Assembly: GCA_963798455.1 (NCBI GenBank)
Contig: CAWCTD010000004.1
Location: 744,001-808,000, forward strand
Source of the DNA: CAWCTD01 sp963798455
GTDB lineage: Bacteria; Acidobacteriota; Terriglobia; Bryobacterales; Bryobacteraceae
DNA: 64,000 nucleotides
Direction of reading: 5' to 3'
This document shows, in pieces, positions 56,214 to 64,000 of this stretch. Position numbers and translations under genes: made by a program. Position 1 is the first letter of the stretch; every line of letters begins with the position of its first letter. The notes beneath the pieces are model-generated. The model was given only the letters and a program-made list of their open reading frames with translations, had not been told where the DNA came from and searched no databases.

Positions 56214-57001
56214 CTCTTTAGCTGGAACCAAAACTCGATCCTGGCATCGTTCCGCTCATAGCCCGCGGGCAGCGGCGGAAAGGGGCTGGCCTCGTAAACA
56301 GCGCGCATGGCCGAGTAGTCAAGGGCTTTATTCCCGCTTGACTGTTCCAGCGTGACGTCCGCGGTGGAGCCGTCCCGGCGAATGAGGAAAGTCACGATGG
56401 CCGGCGGCGCCGTCTGGAGCCTGGGATCCACCTCACTGGTGCGCCAGCGGCGCGCCACCGCCTGCTCCAAGAGATCCCGGTAGTAACCGAAACGGCTGCC
56501 GAACGCCCCCGCGGGCCCCATGCCCACCCCGCCCGATCCCGTCTGACCCACCATCGGGCTGGAGAGCGCTCTGCCCGTGCTGCTGTAAATCTGGTTGGGC
56601 GCCTCGGGTGTCTGGAGCCGCGAGCGCGTCACATTGGCCTCCGTACGCCGAGGCTGCTTGGGAAGGCTGCGGCTCTTGATGGCGATAGCTTTCGAATCGG
56701 TCTCCGCGACACGCCTGGCTTGCTTCTTCGCGGGAGGAGGCTCCGGCACCTCTGACTCGGTGTCGCTCGCCAGCGGGTTCGGCGGCCCTCCTTTGGCGGG
56801 AAGAGGAATCTGGCTCACCGGCGTGATGCCCACGGCGCCTCCACCCAGGGAGTTTGGATTCCCCCACACTTCTCGCACATGGCTGCCCATGATCGCCTGC
56901 AAGGCCAGCGCCGCGATGACGGTCCCGTGAAGCGTGATCGACAGGACCAGCGGCTTCCTCAGCGACTCCTGCTCCGCCAGGATGTCCACGTGCGCCGCCA
57001 C
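56210..57001 (-). CDS. tolA: TolA/TonB-like energy-transducing protein
   Basis: The 263-residue product has one transmembrane helix near the N-terminus (LSITLHGTVIAALALQAIMG), a proline/lysine-rich periplasmic linker and a C-terminal TonB/TolA domain (TFLIRRDGSTADVTLEQSSG then LDYSAMRAVYEASPFPPLPA). It transmits proton-motive energy from TolQR to TolB-Pal at the outer membrane. The linker is much shorter than that of E. coli TolA. It overlaps tolB by four bases. Confidence 0.85.
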   Translation of the reverse strand: MAAHVDILAEQESLRKPLVLSITLHGTVIAALALQAIMGSHVREVWGNPNSLGGGAVGITPVSQIPLPAKGGPPNPLASDTESEVPEPPPAKKQARRVAETDSKAIAIKSRSLPKQPRRTEANVTRSRLQTPEAPNQIYSSTGRALSSPMVGQTGSGGVGMGPAGAFGSRFGYYRDLLEQAVARRWRTSEVDPRLQTAPPAIVTFLIRRDGSTADVTLEQSSGNKALDYSAMRAVYEASPFPPLPAGYERNDARIEFWFQLKR

Positions 57002-57024
57002 TTAACAACCTTTCATCAACTAGT

Positions 57025-57480
57025 CTATCGCTTCCCTTTGCCCGGCTGGTCCGCCTGATCCACTGGCTGAGTCACCAGGTTGAGCTTGATGTGCGCCTCG
57101 CCCAGCGCGCTGACGACCTGCGCCATCGAGTCCCATACCGTCGCTTTGTCGGCGCGCAGATACACTTCCTGGCCGTTGCCGTATTTCTTCTGCACGGCTG
57201 CGGCGAGCTCATTGATATTCACGGCCTGGTCGTTCAAGTAGAGGCGCCCGTCCCGCGTCAGGGTGATCACCGGAAGCTCCTGGGCGCTGTCCTTCACCTG
57301 GCGGACCTTGGGCACGTCCACTTCCAGGCCGAACTCCATGACGTGCGCCGTCAGCATGAAGATGATCAGCAGCACCAGGACCACGTCCACCAGCGGCACA
57401 ATATTGATCTCGGAGAGTGAGCCGGGGCCGCGGAAACGGCGGCGGCTGGAGAGTGTATTGCCGTTGGTCGAGAATGCCAT
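57025..57480 (-). CDS. tolR: Biopolymer transport protein TolR/ExbD
   Basis: The 151-residue protein has a short cytoplasmic start, one transmembrane helix (VPLVDVVLVLLIIFMLTAHV) with the conserved aspartate (LVDVVLVLL), and a periplasmic domain (ITLTRDGRLYLNDQAVNINE). With TolQ it forms a proton channel. It is four bases downstream of tolQ and 23 bases upstream of tolA. Confidence 0.92.
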   Translation of the reverse strand: MAFSTNGNTLSSRRRFRGPGSLSEINIVPLVDVVLVLLIIFMLTAHVMEFGLEVDVPKVRQVKDSAQELPVITLTRDGRLYLNDQAVNINELAAAVQKKYGNGQEVYLRADKATVWDSMAQVVSALGEAHIKLNLVTQPVDQADQPGKGKR

Positions 57481-57484
57481 CGGC

Positions 57485-58171
57485 TCACTCCTCGAAGTTC
57501 CGTTCCGCCAGGTTCATGAACTCGAGCGAGAAGTCCTCCATCCGCGCGCCGACTTCGCGGATCACATATCCGAAGTGGTTGTAAAAAATCGCGGCCGGAA
57601 TCGCCGCGGCCAGCCCCATGGCCGTGGCCACCAGAGCCTCGGATATTCCCGGAGCCACCGCCCGCAGGCTCGAACTTCCTGCCTGCCCCAGAGCCTGGAA
57701 GGAGTCGATGATCCCCAGCACCGTTCCGAACAGCCCGATGAAAGGGCTGACCGATGCCGTGGTAGCCAGCCAATTCATATTGCGCTCCAGCTTGGCCACT
57801 TCTTCGCTGATGCCGAGTTGGAGCGACCGCTCCAGAGCCGTTTTGTTGTTCAGCGTTCCGCGAGCTTTCACCTGGCGCGTTACTTCCTCGAAGCCAAACT
57901 CGAAGACCGCCAGCAGTGGCGCCCGCTGGAACTGCTGCCCGGCCGTCGCCACCGCCTCCAGGCCAGTGGCCTTGCGGAATACCCGCAGGAATTGGCTGTT
58001 GGCGGCGCGCGCCTGCCGGAACACATTCCACTTGGAGTAGATGATGGCCCACGAAAGAACAGAGAAAACGAGGAGGATGGCCAGGACCACCATGGTCACC
58101 GCATTGGCCCTCCTCACCATGTCGAGGAGGCTGACTTGAATCCAGAGTGCGTGCCAGGGGTTGAGCGTCAA
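57485..58171 (-). CDS. tolQ: Biopolymer transport protein TolQ/ExbB
   Basis: The 228-residue protein has three transmembrane segments. The first is VTMVVLAILLVFSVLSWAII, and the conserved channel-lining region is SPFIGLFGTVLGIIDSFQAL. A glutamate/threonine/proline set near it matches ExbB/TolQ. It forms a pentamer around TolR. I use the TTG at 58171 (MTLNPWHALWIQV) with AAAGGA six bases upstream; an in-frame codon at 58231 adds residues unlike the family. It is the first gene of the tol operon. Confidence 0.85.
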   Translation of the reverse strand: MTLNPWHALWIQVSLLDMVRRANAVTMVVLAILLVFSVLSWAIIYSKWNVFRQARAANSQFLRVFRKATGLEAVATAGQQFQRAPLLAVFEFGFEEVTRQVKARGTLNNKTALERSLQLGISEEVAKLERNMNWLATTASVSPFIGLFGTVLGIIDSFQALGQAGSSSLRAVAPGISEALVATAMGLAAAIPAAIFYNHFGYVIREVGARMEDFSLEFMNLAERNFEE

Positions 58172-58228
58172 TCCATTTCCTTTCTCTAACGGCCCGTGGT
58201 GAGAGTGAGTTGAGGCGTCGTGTGGTTC

Positions 58229-58322
58229 CAATTTCGGGGACAGGCAACGAAATTCCAGCGTGCAAGTCGTCGAATCTGCGCAAGCGGCTCAGTCGGAATT
58301 TCGTCGCCTGTCCCCGAAATTG
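58229..58322. repeat. 94-bp long-hairpin element (28-bp inverted repeats)
   Basis: CAATTTCGGGGACAGGCAAC (58229 onward) and its 27/28 reverse complement (ending CCTGTCCCCGAAATTG at 58322) flank a 38-bp loop. AATTTCGGGGACAG palindromes of this type are common in Acidobacteriota genomes and are REP/MITE-like. It sits in the divergent tolQ-recN gap, so it could fold in either transcript or at the DNA level. Confidence 0.8.
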
Positions 58323-58417
58323 CCCATCCCGTCACTTTCACCACAAGCTCCTAAACTATCCATCATACACGCTGGCCGTGTCCCCCCCGACACGGAAAGT
58401 TCGTATAATCTCCTCGG

Positions 58418-60106
58418 ATGCTGGTCGAGCTCGTAATCGAGAACTACGCCGTGATCGAGCGCCTTCGCGTGCGTTTCCACCGCGGGCTCAACCTGCTGAC
58501 GGGCGAAACAGGCAGCGGCAAGTCCATCGTGGTCGACGCCCTGGGGCTCCTGCTCGGGGGCCGCGCCTCCGGCGAGATGATTCGCACCGGGTCCGGCCGC
58601 GCCCGCATTTCGGGCCTTTTCGAAGTACCGCGGACCAGAGAAGCCCGCGCGCTGCTGGAATCCGCGGGTCTCGATCTCGAAGATGGCGAGCTTCTGATCG
58701 AGCGCGAGATCCTGGCGGGCGGCAAGTCCCGCGCCTTCGCCGCCAGCCGTCCCGCCACCGCTGCCCTGCTCCGCGACCTCGGACGCCACCTGGGCGATAT
58801 CCACGGCCAGAACGATCAACAGCGGCTCTTTGAGCCCGAGGCGCAACGGGAGATTCTGGACGCGTTTGCCGGCGCCTCCGCCTCCGCGGAAGAAACCGCG
58901 GAAGCGTGGTCGCGGTGGCGCGCCTGCCGCGAGGAACTGAACGAACTGGAACGCAGCGAGCAGGAGAAGCTCCGCATGGCCGACTTGTGGAGTTTCCAAC
59001 GGCGCGAGATGGAAGAGGCATCGCCCAAGCCGGGTGAGGACGCGGAACTCGAGACCGAACGGCGCCGCTTGCAGAACGTCGCGCGCATTGAGGAAGCCGC
59101 CGGCGATGCGTATCAGGCGCTCTACGACTCTCCCCAGTCGGCGATCGCCGCCATCCGCTCCGCCACCCGGCGCCTGGAGGACCTGGCCCGCATCGATCCT
59201 TCTCTGGGTGCCCTCGGCCAGGGGCTGAAGCCCGCCGAGTATGCCGTAGAGGAGGCGTCCTACTCGCTGCGCGACTACCTTTCCCGCCTGGAAGCTAATC
59301 CCGCCCGGCTCGAAGAAGTCGAATCGCGCCTGGCCGTGCTGGACAAGCTCAAGCGTAAGTACGGCTCGACGCTCGAGCAGGTACTCGCCTATCTCGAAGA
59401 AGTTCGTGGCCATATCGACGCCGTGGAGCATGCGGACCAGCGTCGCGCGGCGCTCACCCGGCAATTGAAAGAGCTCTCCGACGCCTACGAGGCCGCGGCC
59501 GGACGGCTGAGCCGCCAGCGCAAGGACGCGGCTCGCAAGCTGGCCAGGCGCGTCGAGGAGGAACTGGCGTCGCTGGCCATGGAGCGCACGGTCTTCCGCG
59601 TGGAACTCGGCGCCACGCCCTGGTCCGAGCATGGCGTCGATGACGTCCGCTTCCTTGTGTCTCCGAACGTCGGTGAAGAGCCCCGGCCTTTGGACAAGGT
59701 GGCCTCCGGAGGCGAGATCTCGCGCCTCGCGCTGGCGCTCAGGACGTGTGCCTCAGCCGACCCCGCTCGGCCGCCGCGGCTCGCGGACAGCGTCCCTCGC
59801 ACCCTCGTTTTCGACGAGGTGGATGCCGGTATCGGCGGCCGGGCCGCCGAGGTCGTGGGCCGGCGCCTCAAACAGGTCGCCGCCGCCAGCCAGGTGCTCT
59901 GCGTCACTCATCTCCCGCAGATCGCCAGCTTCGCCGACCATCACTACTACGTCGAGAAGAAGGAGACCGCTGGCCGCACCACGGCAAGCATCAAGGAACT
60001 GGAAGGCGAGGCACGCACCCGCGAGATCGGCCGCATGCTCAGCGGCGAGAAGCTGACCCCAGAGGCGCTGAACCATGCCCGAAAGCTCATCCAGATCTCT
60101 TCCTGA
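58418..60106 (+). CDS. recN: DNA repair protein RecN
   Basis: The 562-residue SMC-like ATPase has Walker A (GLNLLTGETGSGKSIVVDAL), a long coiled-coil middle (residues about 150-370), the ABC signature (VASGGEISRLALALR) and Walker B (PRTLVFDEVDAGIGG). RecN gathers DNA ends during double-strand-break repair. It is near the usual size (about 550). Its 3' end overlaps the following OPT gene by 32 bases. It diverges from tolQ. Confidence 0.95.
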   Translation: MLVELVIENYAVIERLRVRFHRGLNLLTGETGSGKSIVVDALGLLLGGRASGEMIRTGSGRARISGLFEVPRTREARALLESAGLDLEDGELLIEREILAGGKSRAFAASRPATAALLRDLGRHLGDIHGQNDQQRLFEPEAQREILDAFAGASASAEETAEAWSRWRACREELNELERSEQEKLRMADLWSFQRREMEEASPKPGEDAELETERRRLQNVARIEEAAGDAYQALYDSPQSAIAAIRSATRRLEDLARIDPSLGALGQGLKPAEYAVEEASYSLRDYLSRLEANPARLEEVESRLAVLDKLKRKYGSTLEQVLAYLEEVRGHIDAVEHADQRRAALTRQLKELSDAYEAAAGRLSRQRKDAARKLARRVEEELASLAMERTVFRVELGATPWSEHGVDDVRFLVSPNVGEEPRPLDKVASGGEISRLALALRTCASADPARPPRLADSVPRTLVFDEVDAGIGGRAAEVVGRRLKQVAAASQVLCVTHLPQIASFADHHYYVEKKETAGRTTASIKELEGEARTREIGRMLSGEKLTPEALNHARKLIQISS

Positions 60107-62081
60107 GAACGCCTACACCCCGCTGGAATCCGGCGGCCGGTACGATCCGGTCGTGCCCCCGGCCGCCGCTGTGCCCGAGTTGACCGGGCGCTCGATCTTC
60201 TGGGGCGTGTTCCTCTGCATCGTCTTTACCGTTGCTTCCGCTTACTCCGGCCTGAAGGTGGGCCAGGTTATGGAAGCCGCCATCCCGATCTCGATTCTGG
60301 CCATCGGCCTGTCGCGCGTCTACCGGCGGCGCTCCTCGCTGCTGGAGAACGTCATCATCACGGGCATCGGCGGCGTGGCGGGCTCGGTGGTGGCCGGGGC
60401 CATTTTCACCCTGCCCGCCCTTTACATGCTCAGGCTCGATCCGCACCCGGTGCAGACGATCTTCATCTGCCTCGCGGGAGGCTGCCTCGGCGTTTTCTTC
60501 CTGATCCCGCTGCGGCGCTACTTCGTCCGCGAAATGCACGGGCTTCTTCCTTACCCCGAGGCCACGGCCATCACCGAGGTGCTCATCACCGGCGAGAAGG
60601 GCGGCTCACAGGCTCGTCTGCTGCTCCAGGCCACTGCCGTCGCCGGCGTATACGATTTCTTCGTCACCACCTTTCAGGTGTGGAAGGAGTACGTCGACTT
60701 TCAATTCATCCCGGCGGTCCGGGCGCTGGCGGATCGCGCCAAAGTCGCCTTCAACTTTGACGCCATCAGCTTCATCCTGGGTCTCGGGTACGTGATGGGA
60801 CTGCGAAGCTCCCTGATCCTCTGCGCCGGGGGATTCCTGTCCAACTTCGTGCTCGTGCCCCTGATCTGGATGATCGGCAGTCATCTGCCCGAAGCGGTCT
60901 ATCCGGCGCGGACGCCCATCGTGCAGATGACGGCGAGCCAGATCTTCCAATCGTATGCGCGGTTCGTCGGGGTGGGGGCCATCGCCACGGCGGGAATTTT
61001 CGGGATCGTCAAATCCCTGCGGATCGTCGCGGGCTCCTTCGCCATCGCCGTGCGCGCCTTCCGGCAGGGTGAACGCGGCGGAGCCGAGCGCACGGACCGC
61101 GACATCCCTGTCCTTTCCATCCTGCTGGGCGTCATCGTCAGCGCCATCGCCGTCGCGGCCTTCCTTGGCAGCCTTACACCGTCGCTTACGGTCATCGCCG
61201 CCGGCCTCGTGCTGACGCTGGTGTTCTCGTTCTTCTTTACCTCAGTCGCCGCCAACGCCATCGCCACTGTGGCTCGCAATCCCGTCTCCGGCATGACCAT
61301 GCTGACCATCATCATTTCCTCGGTGGTGCTGCTGCGCTTCGGACTCTCGGGAACCACTGGCATGTTCTTCGTGCTGGCCATAGCGGGAATGGTCTGCACG
61401 GCTCTGTCGGTTTCCGGGCAAACCATCACCGATCTCAAGACCGGCTACTGGCTCGGTTCCACGCCCGCGGCCCAGGAGAAGGTCAAGTTCCTGGGTGTGC
61501 TCGCCGCCTCGGCCGCGTCCGGGCTTGCCATTGTGCTGCTCGCCCGGGCTTTCCAGTTCGGGGACGCGGTGGCCGGCGACCCGCGCGCGGTACTGCCCTC
61601 GCCGCAGGCCGCCATCATGCGGGCGCTGGTGGAAGGCTTCATGAGCCGGCAGCCTGTGACCACGGTGCTGTTCGGCACGGGGGCCATGGTCGCCCTCATC
61701 ATGGAAATGCTCGGCGCTCCTGCGCTGATCTTCGCCCTCGGCATGTACCTGCCGCTCGAATTGAACACCCCGGCGCTGGTCGGCGGATTCCTGGCGCACT
61801 TCCTCGGGAAGCGGGCGGAGAAGGCCGGAGGTGAGAGGGGCCTCCTCATACGCGAGCGCGGCGTGATCATTGCCTCGGGCCTGATGGCCGGCGGCGCCCT
61901 GGGAGGCGTGCTGGGAGCGGCGTGCCGCCTCCTGCCCGGCTACTCCGAGAGTTGGATCAGGACGCCGTTCTTCGACTATGATCCTGTGTCGCAAGTGGTT
62001 TCGGCGGCGCTGTTCGTGGGTTTCTGCCTGTACCTGTGGTTCGGATCTTTGAGCAAGGGGAAAGGGGAGGTGCAATCGTGA
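60075..62081 (+). CDS. OPT family oligopeptide transporter
   Basis: The 668-residue membrane protein has about 16 hydrophobic segments and the OPT signatures: SAYSGLKVGQVMEAAIPISI and LLPYPEATAITEVL (PEATA motif). It takes up short peptides or metal chelates with protons. The ATG at 60075 lies inside recN; the first 35 residues are a soluble leader. The stop overlaps the next gene (GTGA), showing coupling. The substrate is unknown. Confidence 0.9.
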   Translation: MPESSSRSLPENAYTPLESGGRYDPVVPPAAAVPELTGRSIFWGVFLCIVFTVASAYSGLKVGQVMEAAIPISILAIGLSRVYRRRSSLLENVIITGIGGVAGSVVAGAIFTLPALYMLRLDPHPVQTIFICLAGGCLGVFFLIPLRRYFVREMHGLLPYPEATAITEVLITGEKGGSQARLLLQATAVAGVYDFFVTTFQVWKEYVDFQFIPAVRALADRAKVAFNFDAISFILGLGYVMGLRSSLILCAGGFLSNFVLVPLIWMIGSHLPEAVYPARTPIVQMTASQIFQSYARFVGVGAIATAGIFGIVKSLRIVAGSFAIAVRAFRQGERGGAERTDRDIPVLSILLGVIVSAIAVAAFLGSLTPSLTVIAAGLVLTLVFSFFFTSVAANAIATVARNPVSGMTMLTIIISSVVLLRFGLSGTTGMFFVLAIAGMVCTALSVSGQTITDLKTGYWLGSTPAAQEKVKFLGVLAASAASGLAIVLLARAFQFGDAVAGDPRAVLPSPQAAIMRALVEGFMSRQPVTTVLFGTGAMVALIMEMLGAPALIFALGMYLPLELNTPALVGGFLAHFLGKRAEKAGGERGLLIRERGVIIASGLMAGGALGGVLGAACRLLPGYSESWIRTPFFDYDPVSQVVSAALFVGFCLYLWFGSLSKGKGEVQS

Positions 62082-63367
62082 GCGAGATGGCGGGAAACGC
62101 GATCCTGGGGATCGACACGCTCTGGGGCGGCGACGTGATGTGTGCCTCCGGCACCGGCCGCTTCATCGCCGACTCCTGGTTTTCCGACGAGCCGTTGCCG
62201 CCGGCCTACACGCACCCCACGGCGGCGACGGTGCGGGAGTCGGGCGGCATGTCCGCGAAGCAGCCGGACAGGGAGGCCATCGAGGCGTACCTCGGCGCCG
62301 TCGATGTCCGAGGCGCGGTGGACGCCATGGCCAAGGCGAGCGACCCCTACGTCTCCAACCTCGCCCGGTGCCTTGCCGTGATGTGGGACCTGGGGATGGA
62401 GATCCTCGGCAAGGGCGAGCCGGTTCCCTACGAACGCTGCGTCCTGGCCTCGACGGGCGCAGCGCCGACGCCATCGGCTCCACAGGCGAAACGCGAGCGC
62501 CTGGCGGAACTGCTGCGTTGCAGCGGGCCGGAGTTGTTGGCGGCGGTCGACGCCTGGCGGCGCGAGAGGATGGTGCCGATGGCGTCGGTCCGCGCCTTGG
62601 GCGATGCCTTCATCGCGCGCTACGATCGTCTGAGTCTGGAGAACCTGGTGCCCTATCTGCCCCCGGAGCTTCACGCCGTGCCCCGCGCCAATATCCGGTT
62701 CCTGCCCATCCAGGGCGCATGGTTCTCCGGTTCCATGAACTATCTGGGCCGCGCACGCCGCGCCGACGGCAGCCCGGAGTATGAAGCGACTTACGAGATC
62801 AATGCCTCGCTGGAAATTTCCATTCCGGAGTTCGAGCAGCTCGTCAGCCACGAGGTCGTACCTGGGCACGTGACCACCTTCGCCTGGTTGCAGAATCTGT
62901 TCGTGCGCGGGCTGGTGGGCTTTGAGGCCTCGGTCCTCACGATGAACACGCGCGGTGCGGCACTGTTCGAGGGGATCGCGAACAACGCCATCCTCATCGC
63001 CCACGGCGTCACCGAGGTGGATCAGCTCGCGGACGAGGATCTCCAGATCGGCGTGCTGCTGGCGTTGTTGCAGGATGACGCCAAGAACCAGTCTTCCTAT
63101 CTCACCTGGAAGGAGGGCGCGCCGCAGCCCGAGGTCACCGCCGTTCTGCGTCGGGACTATCTGGTCACGCCCGAGCGTGCCGGGAAGCTCTCCGGTGCCT
63201 GGGGCCGGCATCCTCTGCTGGGACGCATGTACCTTCCTGCGTACCGGGCCGGCACGGAAGCGGTAGCGGATCTGCGCCGCCGCCACCCTCCCGAGCGTTT
63301 CCTTCCAGTGCTTTACGGCTGCTCCGGCCTGGTGGATGTTACGACCATCACAACGGCCGTCGGCTAA
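62078..63367 (+). CDS. DUF885-like putative metallohydrolase
   Basis: The 429-residue product has no signal peptide. It contains SHEVVPGHVTTFAWLQNLFV, similar to the HExxPGH zinc-site of DUF885 proteins. DUF885 proteins usually have 500-600 residues, so this is a compact relative. Other segments (ANIRFLPIQGAWFSGSMNYL, YEATYEINASLEISIPEFE) show no clear domain. The GTG at 62078 overlaps the OPT stop and follows AGGGGAGG; an upstream in-frame codon at 62036 is inside the OPT gene. Coupling to a peptide transporter suggests a peptidase role; this is inference. Confidence 0.6.
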   Translation: MSEMAGNAILGIDTLWGGDVMCASGTGRFIADSWFSDEPLPPAYTHPTAATVRESGGMSAKQPDREAIEAYLGAVDVRGAVDAMAKASDPYVSNLARCLAVMWDLGMEILGKGEPVPYERCVLASTGAAPTPSAPQAKRERLAELLRCSGPELLAAVDAWRRERMVPMASVRALGDAFIARYDRLSLENLVPYLPPELHAVPRANIRFLPIQGAWFSGSMNYLGRARRADGSPEYEATYEINASLEISIPEFEQLVSHEVVPGHVTTFAWLQNLFVRGLVGFEASVLTMNTRGAALFEGIANNAILIAHGVTEVDQLADEDLQIGVLLALLQDDAKNQSSYLTWKEGAPQPEVTAVLRRDYLVTPERAGKLSGAWGRHPLLGRMYLPAYRAGTEAVADLRRRHPPERFLPVLYGCSGLVDVTTITTAVG

Positions 63368-63405
63368 GCCTGCATCTTGAGCGGCTCCGGGGCATCCGAT
63401 CCGGC

Positions 63406-63760
63406 ATGAGAATGTTGTATCTGTCCGCTGCAATGGCTTTTCTGGCAGCAGGGCTTCGTGATTCTGGGTTTCCCCGCCAACAACTTCAAGAGCCAGGAAC
63501 CGGGCTCCGATGCGGAGATCCAGCAATTCTGCACGCGGGCCTACGACGTAACCTTCCCCATGTTCTCGAAGATCTCGGTGCTAGGCGCGGACAAGGCCCC
63601 GCTCTATCAGTACCTGACCCAGACCGGCGGAGAGATCGAGTGGAACTTCACCAAGTTCGTGGTGGGTCGTGACGGCCAGGTGGTGGCACGTTTTCCTTCC
63701 AAGGTCACGCCCGACTCCCCCGAAGTGATCTCAGCGATCCAGAAAGCCCTGGCGCAGTAG
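63406..63760 (+). pseudogene. Glutathione peroxidase remnant with internal deletion
   Basis: The ATG at 63406 starts a signal-like peptide (MRMLYLSAAMAFLAAG). In another frame the sequence continues as GFVILGFPANNFKSQEPGSD, then EIEWNFTKFVVGRDGQVVAR and VISAIQKALAQ, the second half of a glutathione peroxidase. The missing piece is about 60 residues between the leader and GFVILGFP, including the peroxidatic Cys/Sec segment (family pattern NVASxCGxT). WNFTKF with the catalytic Trp and Asn is present. The gene is out of frame and lacks its active cysteine. Confidence 0.8.
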
Positions 63761-63810
63761 CCAATTCAGGTCCGCTATAGTATAGAAAGGTCCAACTCGT
63801 TTCACGCCGC

Positions 63811-63900
63811 GGTGAGGTGCGAGAGTGGTTGAATCGGGCGGTCTCGAAAACCGTTGAGGGGGTGACTCCTCCGTGGGTTCGAATCCCACCCTCACCGCCA
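63811..63900 (+). tRNA. tRNA-Ser (CGA anticodon)
   Basis: The sequence folds with acceptor arms GGTGAGG and CCTCACC, discriminator G and encoded CCA. The anticodon loop CTCGAAA is closed by GCGGT/ACCGT, giving CGA. A long variable arm (TTGAGGGGGTGACTCC region) is typical of serine tRNAs. Its length of 90 nt agrees. Confidence 0.95.
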
Positions 63901-64000
63901 TCTAATTGAAAACAAGCAATTTACGTGCGCTCTCCGCGGGTTTATCGCGTTCGCTTTGTCTGTATCTTATTGAAAACACATAAACTGTTCCGTGGGTGGA

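Noticed and set aside
53997..56231. A 744-codon open frame as a TolB-Pal fusion protein
   Set aside because: Residues after the TolB blade at about 55260 are out of frame and low-quality until the Pal ATG at 54779. The true TolB second half is in another frame ending at 54830.

Overview
The window is high-GC bacterial chromosome. Its gene content suggests an Acidobacteriota genome of the Bryobacterales/Solibacter type: ECF sigma and zinc-finger anti-sigma pairs, many secreted proteins of unknown role, a Tol-Pal cluster ordered tolQ-tolR-tolA-tolB-pal-cpoB, a fused aroDE, and many IS elements. This placement is an inference from gene style; no rRNA is present to confirm it.

Left chromosomal part (1-15576). 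A sigma-like gene diverges from a run of co-directional genes: zinc-ribbon protein, CPBP protease, TPR protein, MFS transporter, glycosyltransferase-acetyltransferase fusion and a DUF465 protein. A convergent PLP aminotransferase follows, then a tightly overlapping operon (ECF sigma, anti-sigma, secreted protein, sugar-phosphate-isomerase-like protein). From 12.9 kb the sequence turns accessory: an MNT antitoxin with a broken HEPN toxin, small hypotheticals, helically phased TAGGTGA repeats, and a fragment of an AbiJ-like gene cut by an IS66 element.

Mobile region (15577-49626). Three almost identical 2530-bp IS66 elements and two identical 1537-bp DDE elements are present. A tRNA-Pro(CGG) at 20697-20774 is the left junction (attL) of an integrated element of about 28.85 kb. 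A 46-bp copy of the tRNA 3' end at 49581-49626 is the right junction (attR). The right end holds a complete integration/replication module: tyrosine integrase, zinc-finger protein, excisionase-like HTH protein, a RepA-like RecA-fold ATPase and, beside it, an iteron-like cluster of GGTTCCA repeats. The interior has an ardC / clamp-loader-like AAA / tyrosine-recombinase operon whose ardC is split by IS66, an uncharacterised two-gene operon, secreted or anchored proteins, small single-span membrane proteins, a PilZ and a PEGA protein, duplicated small gene families and dispersed non-coding repeats. I found no relaxase, type IV secretion or phage structural genes. It reads as a replicating or formerly replicating integrative element now decaying under IS insertion.

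Right chromosomal part (49627-64000). A second MNT antitoxin with a broken HEPN-like partner is followed by an Old Yellow Enzyme, aroDE, the Tol-Pal operon (tolB carries a frameshift), recN, an OPT transporter, a DUF885-like metalloprotein, a glutathione peroxidase remnant that lacks its catalytic segment, and tRNA-Ser(CGA) at the edge.
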